Assembly (NCBI GenBank): GCA_025055765.1
Contig: JANWWS010000004.1
Coordinates: forward strand, 62,001 to 126,000
Source: Leptospiraceae bacterium
GTDB lineage: Bacteria > Spirochaetota > Leptospiria > Turneriellales > Turneriellaceae
DNA: 64,000 bases
Reading direction: 5' to 3'
Part shown: one piece after another, positions 1 to 8,258 of the stretch
How positions within the stretch are numbered: position 1 is the stretch's first letter
Layout: each line of letters opens with the position of its first letter
Translations under genes and position numbers: made by a program
Notes under the pieces: generated by a model
What the model was told of the DNA's origin: nothing
Database searches by the model: none
The model's input: the letters and a program-made list of their open reading frames with translations, nothing else

Positions 1-82
1 TTTAACAAAAGCCCCTTCCACAGGCAGGCTTTCCCTTGGCAAGCCAGTGCAGCTCAAAACCGCAATCACGGGGAAAAAATAG

Positions 83-1528
83 CTAAAGCTGCAGTTGAAA
101 ATGCCCGTCGAGATATTCCTCGTTAAGAAGTAGCTTACCATCTATGTCCATTTTTCTAATGGAACGAGTAAGCTCTCGAATACTATCCCGGAAATCACCT
201 AGGGCAGCTGGAGCATAAAAAGGTTGGGTTTTCTCTAGCGCAACGATGAGGCTCTGCAAAATGGGAATTAAGTTACCTTGAATGACAAGTATCCTTTCTT
301 CCCTTTGCTTTATTGGCCCTGTTTTACCCGCCTTAGTTAAAATTTCCTTTCCTTTGCCATATGCATTTGCGGTGCTTGCCCATAGGAAATAATCTTTTTC
401 CTCCCCAAAATGGGGGTTAAAAGCCATATACGAGGGATCAGCAAACTCGGAAAAGGGATAGACTATTTGATATTCACCGCTCTCCTTGCGAACTACCTTC
501 GCTTCTCGATATAAAAAGGCCTCTTTTAAGAAAGAAATAAGTTTTGTCTCTTTTCGATCTATAAGAAACGCAAGGTCGGGAAAAATGCGACCTTGATCAA
601 CTAAAAAACCATTAAGGAAGAGAGCCACCTGGCGCCCTGTGCTTTTTTTTAATGCAGTGTCTTCCATGAAACTTGTGAGACTAGGAATATCCGCGAGAAA
701 CTCAAGTAAAACACCACCACCGGAAAGCTGAGTTTGGGCAAAGCGGGGGCTTATAAGAGAAGAAAGGAATTGGGATTTTTCAAGCTCAGTTCTATTCCAG
801 CGCATATGTGCGCGGCTTCTCACAAATATTCCCTCTGGCTTGAAGGATACCACAAAGGTTTGAGGACCTACCCTGCTCCTCGGAAAAATGGTGCGATAAA
901 AAGCCCAACTTAAGGCACGCTCTTCTTTTTCCATGGATTCATCTGGATCGAAAACCAGAGCAAGTTCTCCTTTGTCTACCGGTAGAGAGGCAAGTCCTTT
1001 TGCGGGCTTTCCCTTTAGTTTTTGCAGTTGATTGTCTAGAAGTTCTTTTGAGGTAGCGATAAGAGCGTAAGGGCCTAGAAAGGCCTTAGGTAAACCGGCG
1101 GCTTTTTCAAGGAGAAGCCTACCTGCGGGGGTTACTTCAAGCAGAAGCACAGCACCTTTTTCTGTCGAGACATAGAGGAGTGAGCCAGAGAACACCCTCC
1201 CCAAAAGGGACTTTTGCAAGTTCATAGGCAATATCTCAAGCCAGCGAAAGACCTCTGATACGAGCTGCGGTGGCGGCGAAGCGAAGAATTGACTTAGGGG
1301 TTTTCCCTTGAAAAGGACCTCGACAATAAGGTTTTGGCGGGCTTGTGCATATAGTTCCGGCAGATGGGGGATTATGATATAACGAGCAAATCCCTCGGGA
1401 CGATGGAGAAGTGCCGTAAGATCTTTGGTTTCATTTTTTTCGGCATAACTCGGCGAAAAAAGCCAAAGAGAGCCGAGGCTAGACAGGGCAAGCAGCCCGA
1501 GCGAGAGGAGCATTTTCACTCTTCTCAC
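83..1528 (-). CDS. Exported protein of unknown function
   Basis: I do not recognise the family. The reading frame is open back to 1570, but I prefer the GTG at 1528: it gives a basic n-region (RRVK) before a hydrophobic stretch ending in a Ser-Tyr-Ala site, a normal signal peptide; an ATG at 1513 is the alternative. The mature part of about 450 residues is soluble-looking, with alternating hydrophobic strands and no repeats or cysteine motifs, so a periplasmic or surface location is inferred. It lies 49 bases after the stop of the outer-membrane protein gene and on the same strand as proS, so the three may be co-transcribed. The overall pattern recalls large exported DUF3352-like proteins, but this is only an impression. 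Confidence 0.7.
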   Translation of the reverse strand: MRRVKMLLSLGLLALSSLGSLWLFSPSYAEKNETKDLTALLHRPEGFARYIIIPHLPELYAQARQNLIVEVLFKGKPLSQFFASPPPQLVSEVFRWLEILPMNLQKSLLGRVFSGSLLYVSTEKGAVLLLEVTPAGRLLLEKAAGLPKAFLGPYALIATSKELLDNQLQKLKGKPAKGLASLPVDKGELALVFDPDESMEKEERALSWAFYRTIFPRSRVGPQTFVVSFKPEGIFVRSRAHMRWNRTELEKSQFLSSLISPRFAQTQLSGGGVLLEFLADIPSLTSFMEDTALKKSTGRQVALFLNGFLVDQGRIFPDLAFLIDRKETKLISFLKEAFLYREAKVVRKESGEYQIVYPFSEFADPSYMAFNPHFGEEKDYFLWASTANAYGKGKEILTKAGKTGPIKQREERILVIQGNLIPILQSLIVALEKTQPFYAPAALGDFRDSIRELTRSIRKMDIDGKLLLNEEYLDGHFQLQL

Positions 1529-1577
1529 CACAGAGTGTTGCCCTGCAAAAACTGGCACAGAAATGCCCACTTATGTG

Positions 1578-2666
1578 TTAAAAATATGCCCTTAGCCCAT
1601 AGGTAATTCCATAAGTATTTGAGGTGAAGCCTAGATTATATTGCAAGAAAATATTTAAAACAGCAAAATCTAACTGCACCCCTCCGAAGCCACGCAAGAC
1701 CAGAAAATCAGGTGAACTTGTCCCACCTAGGTTCAAGGTGGTAGGCGCTTGGATCTCATCGACCTTAGTCGTTCCCTGATAGATATCTGCTTTTAGCTCT
1801 CCTGGAGCTCTTAAGGCGATTTCACTTGATCCCAGATTGAAATCAAGACCAAGACCCCCATAGACCCGGAAAATCCACAGGAATTTCACACCCGTTGAGG
1901 CTTCAAGAGGGATATTGAAGACTCCAATGTCAGGACCTAAACGGAAGGTAGTTGCATAAGTACCTTTCATGCTACTTCCACTTCCAAGATCATAGTCAAA
2001 TGCTTCGTTTACTTTATACTTTAATGTCAAATCAAAGGACGAATAGTTTAATCCAGACGTCACATCAATACCTGTCCACTCGAAAAGCCCAAAAGCCACC
2101 GAGTAGCGCTCCACGATATTATAGCGCACATGAGCTCCCAGGTTAAAGACGGAACCTTCATAATCGAGTTCTTGAGTTGGGATTTTAGGTAAATTGGCGG
2201 CGAAAAAATTAAAAAATAAGATACCTCTTTTGGGATCCACAGGTCCTATCTTGGGCAGAGGTAGTAGACCTAAATTAAACCCCAAAAGGAGGGAAGCTTG
2301 CCCACCAAATCCTGCAGGTAGATGCTTCCCTTGAGCGAAAGGCCGCCCTTCACCAGGATCCATAGCCACACCGGCACCCACCCCTAAGAGACCAAATTTA
2401 ATGTTACTGCCGTAATCAACCATCTGACCCTTCGTGGCGAGGGCCATGGCGTTTCCCATACCTTGGGCAAAACGCTTGGCATCGACATCAGGTAGATTTT
2501 TATTTACTAAGTTTTCCACATCCTTTAACTGTTGATTTATACTACCAAGGAGACTCGTACAAACAGCCGTATTATTTAAGCAGGTTGCGTTCCCAACAGT
2601 GAAGGGTTTTGCCCAAATAGCCTTACTAACGATAAGTGTAAAAATGACCCGTAGAACCAGCCTCAT
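1578..2666 (-). CDS. Predicted outer-membrane beta-barrel protein
   Basis: The protein has 362 residues with a signal peptide of about 19 residues (MRLVLRVIF...IWA), then a mature part rich in alternating hydrophobic/polar strands separated by Gly/Asn/Asp turns. It ends in an aromatic Phe (…YGLRAYF), the usual C-terminal signal for insertion by the BAM complex. Residues around 25–55 carry two cysteines and a short helical stretch before the barrel. The start is secure: a strong AGGAGGT ribosome site lies five bases before the ATG. It follows proS by 53 bases on the same strand. Function is unknown; transport or adhesion are both possible for such barrels. Confidence 0.75.
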   Translation of the reverse strand: MRLVLRVIFTLIVSKAIWAKPFTVGNATCLNNTAVCTSLLGSINQQLKDVENLVNKNLPDVDAKRFAQGMGNAMALATKGQMVDYGSNIKFGLLGVGAGVAMDPGEGRPFAQGKHLPAGFGGQASLLLGFNLGLLPLPKIGPVDPKRGILFFNFFAANLPKIPTQELDYEGSVFNLGAHVRYNIVERYSVAFGLFEWTGIDVTSGLNYSSFDLTLKYKVNEAFDYDLGSGSSMKGTYATTFRLGPDIGVFNIPLEASTGVKFLWIFRVYGGLGLDFNLGSSEIALRAPGELKADIYQGTTKVDEIQAPTTLNLGGTSSPDFLVLRGFGGVQLDFAVLNIFLQYNLGFTSNTYGITYGLRAYF

Positions 2667-2719
2667 AAATACCTCCTTTTTTTGAGACTAAAACCCTAAA
2701 AGTTCTCGCGCAATTACCA

Positions 2720-4453
2720 TCAATAGATCTCCTCCGGTAAAGCCATTTTTTTTTCCCCTGTTTTGCGCACCTTAATTTCAAGTTCCCCCTTTTCAAAAAA
2801 AGATCTTCCCGCAATGATTTGATATGGAAAACCTGTTAGGTCCGCATCATGAAACTTAACTCCAGCTCGTTCTTGCCGGTCATCGAAATAGCACGAAACA
2901 CCTCTCTTCTGTAACATTTGATAAAGAGAAAGCACCTTTTGTTCCTCCTCGCTGTTCTTTGCTAGAGAAATAAGATAATAGCGAAAGGGACTCACGCTCT
3001 CTGGCCACACGATACCTCTCTCATCGTGATTTTGCTCTACAATGGTCTGCATCGTGCGCCCAAGGCCGATGCCATAGCACCCCATGGTAGGTACAACGGG
3101 TAAGCCTTTCTCATCGAGAACGCGTAACCCCATGGCTTCACTATACTTTCTACCTAGTTTAAAAATATGGCCTACCTCAATACCTCGAGTGGCTTTGAGC
3201 TTGCTTGTGCGGCAACGTGGGCAAAGATCGTGTTCTTGAGCCTCGACTAAGTCATAGCCCTTGTCAAAATGAAAATCACGACCATAAGAAAGCCCCACAT
3301 AGTGGTAGCCCCCCTCATTGGCCCCTGAAATAAGACCGTGGCGTCCTCGTAGATTTTCATCAAACAACACCTTCGCGATTTTCTTTTTTTGGTCGTTTGG
3401 AGAGATTACCATACTCTCTCTATCACCGAAGCGAAGCCCAACAGGACCAACATAGCCAGGTGGAGCCCCACAAAGCGCCCAAATCGCCTCTTCACTTGCC
3501 AAGCGAAGGCTTTTCCCTGAAGAGAGATTTTTTACTTTTGTCTCTGAAATCTCACGGTCCCCTGGTATGAAACAAAGGATAATTTCATCTTCTGTCTCGT
3601 ACACCACAGCCTTCATGAAGGACCGCCTATCTTTTTTTAAAAAAGCAGCTACCTCCTCGACCGTCTTTTGGTTAGGTGTCGGGATTTTGGCTCGCTCTTC
3701 CCTTTGCCCCACTTCGTAAGGTATGAGCGGAACGAAGGTGGTTTTCTCTTGGTTGGCACGAAAGCCACAATCTGTATTAGGGCATAATAGCAGAGTTTCC
3801 TCACCTATGGAAGAGGCAACTATAAATTCTTCGGATGCACTTCCTCCCATATTACCTGTGTCTGCTTCGACAGCAATCGTCTCGAGACCACAACGCTCAA
3901 AAATACGGCGGTAGGCCCTGCGCATGAGCTCATAAGTCTCATGAAGACTTTCTTCTGTTAAATGAAAGCTATAGGCATCTTTCATGACAAACTCGCGGCA
4001 GCGTATAAGACCATAACGTGGTCTAATTTCATCGCGGTATTTTGTGCCGATCTGATAGAGATTTATCGGAAGCTGCTTATATGACTGCAAAAATTCTCGC
4101 GCCAGAGCGGTCATGGCTTCCTCGTGAGTGGGTCCTAGAGCAAATTCATGACCATGACGGTCTTTTAGACGCATCATCTCCTCTCCCATAATATCCCACC
4201 GCCCACTCTCTCTCCACAATTCGGCAGGGGTAAGCACTGGTAGGTGCACCTCCACAGCTCCATGGGCATCCATTTCTTCCCGAACAATTTGTTCTATTTT
4301 ACGATAGACAAGATAGCCAAAAGGCAAAAAGGTATAAAAACCACTTGCTTGCCTACGGATATAACCAGCCCGCAAAAGCAAACGATGAGAATCCACCTGC
4401 GCCTCTCGTGGATCTTCTTTTAAAGTAAAAAGAGGTAGTTGTGAGGCCTTCAT
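2720..4453 (-). CDS. proS: Prolyl-tRNA synthetase
   Basis: Class II aminoacyl-tRNA synthetase that charges tRNA-Pro in the cytoplasm. The 577-residue length and the insertion between motifs 2 and 3 mark the bacterial type with an editing (YbaK-like) domain. Motif 2 is visible as RCREFVMKDAYSFH and motif 3 as GCYGIGLGRTMQ, followed by the C-terminal anticodon-binding domain. The frame is open to 4495, but the ATG at 4453 is preceded by AGGG at good spacing and gives the family's normal N-terminus (MKASQLPLF). It reads away from the unknown-protein/kdsB operon that starts at 4596. The barrel and exported-protein genes follow on the same strand. Confidence 0.97.
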   Translation of the reverse strand: MKASQLPLFTLKEDPREAQVDSHRLLLRAGYIRRQASGFYTFLPFGYLVYRKIEQIVREEMDAHGAVEVHLPVLTPAELWRESGRWDIMGEEMMRLKDRHGHEFALGPTHEEAMTALAREFLQSYKQLPINLYQIGTKYRDEIRPRYGLIRCREFVMKDAYSFHLTEESLHETYELMRRAYRRIFERCGLETIAVEADTGNMGGSASEEFIVASSIGEETLLLCPNTDCGFRANQEKTTFVPLIPYEVGQREERAKIPTPNQKTVEEVAAFLKKDRRSFMKAVVYETEDEIILCFIPGDREISETKVKNLSSGKSLRLASEEAIWALCGAPPGYVGPVGLRFGDRESMVISPNDQKKKIAKVLFDENLRGRHGLISGANEGGYHYVGLSYGRDFHFDKGYDLVEAQEHDLCPRCRTSKLKATRGIEVGHIFKLGRKYSEAMGLRVLDEKGLPVVPTMGCYGIGLGRTMQTIVEQNHDERGIVWPESVSPFRYYLISLAKNSEEEQKVLSLYQMLQKRGVSCYFDDRQERAGVKFHDADLTGFPYQIIAGRSFFEKGELEIKVRKTGEKKMALPEEIY

Positions 4454-4567
4454 AGGCGACCCTGTTAAAACCACCCATAAGTCGTCAAGGAACAAGGTTC
4501 TTCATGCCTGGAAATTCTTCTTGCTTTGTACCTAATGTTAACAGAAAACCGTTAATTTTGATTTACA

Positions 4568-4589
4568 CAAGATAGTTTTTGCTATCTTG
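4568..4589 (+). promoter_or_regulatory. Perfect 8-bp inverted repeat before the 4596 gene (possible operator)
   Basis: CAAGATAG at 4568–4575 and CTATCTTG at 4582–4589 are exact inverted copies separated by six bases. A weak promoter can be drawn across it (TTTACA 4562–4567, TATCTT 4583–4588, spacing 15), so the repeat would overlap the -10 box and could be a repressor site. It could equally form an RNA hairpin. The likely ATG is only seven bases beyond it and has no Shine-Dalgarno sequence. Confidence 0.4.
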
Positions 4590-4595
4590 GGCACT

Positions 4596-6407
4596 ATGGG
4601 GGGGAAATTCGAGTTTGACGATACTCGAAAGGCCATAGGGGTTGAGCAGCTCTCCGAAGCAGAACGCAAGGCCATGCTAGAAAAATTTAAAGCCGCAGGC
4701 GGCAAGGTCCTGCAGGAGAGAGAAATCCGGCCAGACGAAACAAGCTCACGAAAAACATCCTCACCTCAGTATGAAAAGAAACAAACCGTAAAACTTCCCT
4801 CTGAAATAGAAAGGGAGAGGCGACGCGCTCTTTTAGAAAAAAAAGAGCGCGAACGCGAAAACTTTGAAAAACAACTGAGCCAGCACCAAGGACTTTTTTC
4901 AAAGTTTTTTATCCGCTTACGCTGCATCTTGGGAGGACTTACCCCCTTTGGCCTACCTGCTATAAGACCTGCCTTTATGAACTTTCTTGCGTTAAATGTT
5001 AGACAGGCACTTGTCGAATTTAACCTAACAGGCAATGACCTCTTTTTTCAACAACCGGCCATTGGAAGAAAGATCATTCACTCCCTTGATCAGAAGAATC
5101 CCCTACTTATGGAGGTATTGGAAGCAGCTCATCGGCTCTACCATGCCCCTACCTATAATGCCTTGTTAGAATTCCACCAGAACCATCCGGGAGCCCCCAC
5201 TCCTTTAGAGTCTATCGCCGAGCCACTAAAAGCTCTTTTTCGCTCTCTTTATGTCATCTATCCCTTCCAAGAGACCCTAAAGAAAGCTTTTAATCTTGCC
5301 TTTGATATTTATCTCAGCGAAGACAAGAAAGCAGAAAAAGAAAAATGGGAAGCGAAGAGGAAAAAAGTCTTGCAGGATGTTAAGACAGTCTTTGAACAAG
5401 CTTTTCCAAAAATCTTTCAACTAATCTGTCTATTAGATGACACGGATTACCCACCATTTTCTTCCCTATTGGAAAAATCCTTAGGCATACATCCCGAAGA
5501 TAAGTTAGGGAAAAGACGCCGGGGTGAAAGTTCCCTTTTAGCTGCGGCGGGAGCGGGCACTGCAGTTGGCACAGAAACGGGGGAGCCTGCCCCTATTGCC
5601 GAGAAAAAGGAGGGAGGGGAAGAAATTAGTGTTCAAGAAAAAAAAGAAGAACCAAAGCCCCGCAATCCCATATTAGCAACCAAAGAATATCAGTACGGCT
5701 ACTCTCTCATGAAAATGATGACCCCCCGACTTTTACGTGAAAAACATGACCCAAAAGCAAAGTTTAAGAGTCTTCCTGATAACGACAAGGTTCTATTAGC
5801 TTATCTATACTTTTTAGAATTCGACTATGAATATTCTTTTGTACTCACCACAAGTAAAATTAAACTTAACGTGGACTATTCTGGGGGAGTAAAAAACGAT
5901 TATAAGAAAATACTTACGGATATTTACAATGAATCGCGCAATATTATCCGTACTTTTGAAAAGTATCAAGAAGCAGTAGAAAATTTAGAAAAGCTCAAGA
6001 AAAATAAACTCAGCTCAAATTATATTGAACAATCGAAGCTTGAGACAAAACAGCAGAGCTATGTCGATATTGAAGGGCGTAATACCCGGGGACTTATTCG
6101 CACCTATATGGAAAATGTCTACAAAAGCTTAGGTAAGCTCATAGCTGACATGAAGGGACCAAAGACCATTGTTGCCAATAGTGATGAGTTGATTACTTTT
6201 GACAAGGAATTCGAAGGCACAAAGAGACTAAATGGAAAAAGTGTACAGCATTGTATCCTAGAAGCTTATTGCTATGCTCTAGCTCTTAAAGAAAGATTGG
6301 AAAGTGGGGATCTCTACGGCGGTGTCTTACATCTCAGTGAAGAAGAAATGCGCGAGATATTTGGGGAAGCCTATGTTACCCCAGTAGAATCTTCCAATGA
6401 ATCCTAA
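4596..6407 (+). CDS. Large cytoplasmic protein of unknown function upstream of kdsB
   Basis: About 603 residues, not recognised. There is no signal peptide or clear membrane segment. The N-terminus (to about residue 100) is highly charged, with a predicted coiled coil rich in Glu, Arg and Lys. A helical middle part follows, then a low-complexity linker near residues 305–355 (Ala/Gly then Glu/Lys rich), and a helical C-terminal domain of about 240 residues. The frame is open to a TTG at 4587, but that codon lies inside an inverted repeat, so the ATG at 4596 is preferred. The 3' end overlaps kdsB by 11 bases, implying co-translation. A scaffold or cytoskeletal role is possible but unsupported. 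Confidence 0.8.
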   Translation: MGGKFEFDDTRKAIGVEQLSEAERKAMLEKFKAAGGKVLQEREIRPDETSSRKTSSPQYEKKQTVKLPSEIERERRRALLEKKERERENFEKQLSQHQGLFSKFFIRLRCILGGLTPFGLPAIRPAFMNFLALNVRQALVEFNLTGNDLFFQQPAIGRKIIHSLDQKNPLLMEVLEAAHRLYHAPTYNALLEFHQNHPGAPTPLESIAEPLKALFRSLYVIYPFQETLKKAFNLAFDIYLSEDKKAEKEKWEAKRKKVLQDVKTVFEQAFPKIFQLICLLDDTDYPPFSSLLEKSLGIHPEDKLGKRRRGESSLLAAAGAGTAVGTETGEPAPIAEKKEGGEEISVQEKKEEPKPRNPILATKEYQYGYSLMKMMTPRLLREKHDPKAKFKSLPDNDKVLLAYLYFLEFDYEYSFVLTTSKIKLNVDYSGGVKNDYKKILTDIYNESRNIIRTFEKYQEAVENLEKLKKNKLSSNYIEQSKLETKQQSYVDIEGRNTRGLIRTYMENVYKSLGKLIADMKGPKTIVANSDELITFDKEFEGTKRLNGKSVQHCILEAYCYALALKERLESGDLYGGVLHLSEEEMREIFGEAYVTPVESSNES

Positions 6408-7149
6408 AATCTTGGCGGTAATCCCCGCCCGTATGGCTTCCCAGCGCTTTCCGGGAAAGCCACTTGCCCTTATTGCGGGCAAACCCATGATTGAGCATGT
6501 CGTCGAGCGCTGCCGCCAAGCCCAAAGGCCAGACCACCTCCTCGTTGCTACTGACTCCGAAGAAATAATCCGGGCCTGCGAAAAAATAGGCTGTGAGGCA
6601 CTTTTGACCTCAAAAGATCACCCCTCTGGCTTAGATAGAGTACGTGAGGTAGCAGAAAGATTAAAGCATTATGATTTCTATCTCAATGTACAGGGAGATG
6701 AGCCACTTATGGCAGCAGAAACCATTGACGCTGTCGCCGATGGTCTTCTCTCGGGTAAGTGCTCCATTGCCACTGCCGCCCTGCCCATCGACAACCTCGA
6801 GGACTACGAAAATCCCAATGTAGTGAAAGTGGTGCTAGACCACCAAAACCGTGCCTTGTACTTTTCACGTTCCCCCATACCTTATTTCCGAAACAAAAAC
6901 CCCAATTTTAGACCCCTCAAACACTTAGGCATCTATGGCTACTCGCGCGACATTCTACTTAAGACGAGGGATCTTGAGCCATCACCGCTTGAAGAAATAG
7001 AAGGCTTGGAACAGTTGCGTTTTTTATGTGCTGGTCTTGCTATTCAAGTGGTTCTCGTCTCTCATGACTCTCGAGGAGTGGATGTCCCCGAAGACATTGG
7101 CTATGTAGAGAGATTGCTAGAGAAAATTCATGGCAAAACTAGAATTTAG
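6397..7149 (+). CDS. kdsB: 3-deoxy-manno-octulosonate cytidylyltransferase (CMP-Kdo synthetase)
   Basis: Activates Kdo with CTP to CMP-Kdo, the donor for the inner core of lipopolysaccharide. The 250-residue length matches the family. The N-terminal nucleotide-binding motif PARMASQRFPGKPL and the NVQGDEPL metal/nucleotide motif are intact, as is the SRSPIPYFR region. The ATG lies inside the preceding gene (11-base overlap) and the 3' end overlaps the aminotransferase by 20 bases, so three genes appear translationally coupled. Its presence indicates a diderm envelope with Kdo-containing LPS. Confidence 0.96.
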   Translation: MNPKILAVIPARMASQRFPGKPLALIAGKPMIEHVVERCRQAQRPDHLLVATDSEEIIRACEKIGCEALLTSKDHPSGLDRVREVAERLKHYDFYLNVQGDEPLMAAETIDAVADGLLSGKCSIATAALPIDNLEDYENPNVVKVVLDHQNRALYFSRSPIPYFRNKNPNFRPLKHLGIYGYSRDILLKTRDLEPSPLEEIEGLEQLRFLCAGLAIQVVLVSHDSRGVDVPEDIGYVERLLEKIHGKTRI

Positions 7150-8257
7150 CAGCCGGAAAAACTATATCTGGCTTAACAACTGCGGTGTTAGTGTGGTACC
7201 CGATTGTGTTCTAACTGAAGTCAAAGAGTTTCTTCAAGAATATCAAGTTGCTGGAGTCTTGCAGAAGAGCCATCCACCCAAAGTTCTCTATCGAGAAATA
7301 ACGGAAATCTTAGCCGAACTCTTTGAAGTTAGCCCCCACGAAATAACTCTCATCCATAACACAAATGAGGGTTTTAACTTTCTCTCTTATGGTCTTGATT
7401 TACCAAGTGGCAGCACTATATTACTATTGGAAAAAGAGTACCCCAGCAATGTCTATCCCTGGCTAATTTGGGAAAAAAAAGGCGTAAAGGTGGAATACAT
7501 CCGGCAAAGCGCAAGCCCAGAAGAATTTTTGGAAAATCTACACAAGAAACTAACGAGCGAGGTAAAAGTCATCAGCATCTCTGCTGTGGACTGGATCACT
7601 GGCATGCCTTACCCCCTACTGGAAATTGGTCAAATCTGCCGTGAAAGAGATATCCTTTTTGCTGTTGATGCAGCTCAGGGGGCAGGTCACGTACCACTAA
7701 AACCTCGACAAATGAATATCTCTTTTATGGCCTTTTCGGCATGGAAATGGCTGTGGGGACCCCTTGGGCTTGGGGGGATGTACATCAGCCAAGATCTCCT
7801 GCCAAAATTAACCCCCGTTTTCATGGGAACTGGCTCTGTGGTGCAAGATGAGATCTATTTACCTTACCGCAATGAGCTTAAGCCTACAGCAGAAAGGTAT
7901 GTTACCTCTACCGCCAGCTTAACTGATTGGGTGTGGTTTCACACCTCTTTAAAACTATTAAGAGAGCTAAGTTTTCCTTTCGTAATGCATGAAATTTATC
8001 GACTCGCCACAGTACTACGGACAGAACTCCGCAAAGTTGGCTTTACCTTAAGCTCTGACAAATTCCCCAATTGCATGAGTGGTATTATAAGCCTTAAGTT
8101 ATCAGCTAATGAGGCAGAACTTGCCTATCGTAAACTAAGGGAAAATGGTATTATTGCAGCTGTCAGGGAATCCCATCTACGTTTTTCCGTTCATCTTTGC
8201 AACGAGAACAAAGACATGGAACAAATCGCCGCTCTTTTACGCAACATCCTAGCGTAA
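7130..8257 (+). CDS. Class V PLP-dependent aminotransferase / cysteine desulfurase-like enzyme
   Basis: A 375-residue fold-type I PLP enzyme of the class V family. The VDAAQGAGHVPL segment gives the cofactor Asp180 and Gln183, and Lys206 in AFSAWKW is the likely Schiff-base lysine. The segment lacks the His before Lys common in IscS/SufS, and there is no mobile Cys loop that I can identify, so a transaminase, epimerase or lyase reaction is more likely than cysteine desulfuration. It overlaps kdsB by 20 bases, which suggests a link to Kdo or another surface sugar, for example making an amino sugar. That is inference; the substrate cannot be read from the sequence. Confidence 0.85.
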   Translation: MAKLEFSSRKNYIWLNNCGVSVVPDCVLTEVKEFLQEYQVAGVLQKSHPPKVLYREITEILAELFEVSPHEITLIHNTNEGFNFLSYGLDLPSGSTILLLEKEYPSNVYPWLIWEKKGVKVEYIRQSASPEEFLENLHKKLTSEVKVISISAVDWITGMPYPLLEIGQICRERDILFAVDAAQGAGHVPLKPRQMNISFMAFSAWKWLWGPLGLGGMYISQDLLPKLTPVFMGTGSVVQDEIYLPYRNELKPTAERYVTSTASLTDWVWFHTSLKLLRELSFPFVMHEIYRLATVLRTELRKVGFTLSSDKFPNCMSGIISLKLSANEAELAYRKLRENGIIAAVRESHLRFSVHLCNENKDMEQIAALLRNILA

Positions 8258-8258
8258 T

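Noticed and set aside
1-126. Plus-strand frame open from the window edge to TAA at 124–126, a possible gene end
   Set aside because: Only 41 codons, no recognisable content, and it would overlap the minus-strand gene by 44 bases, more than other overlaps here.
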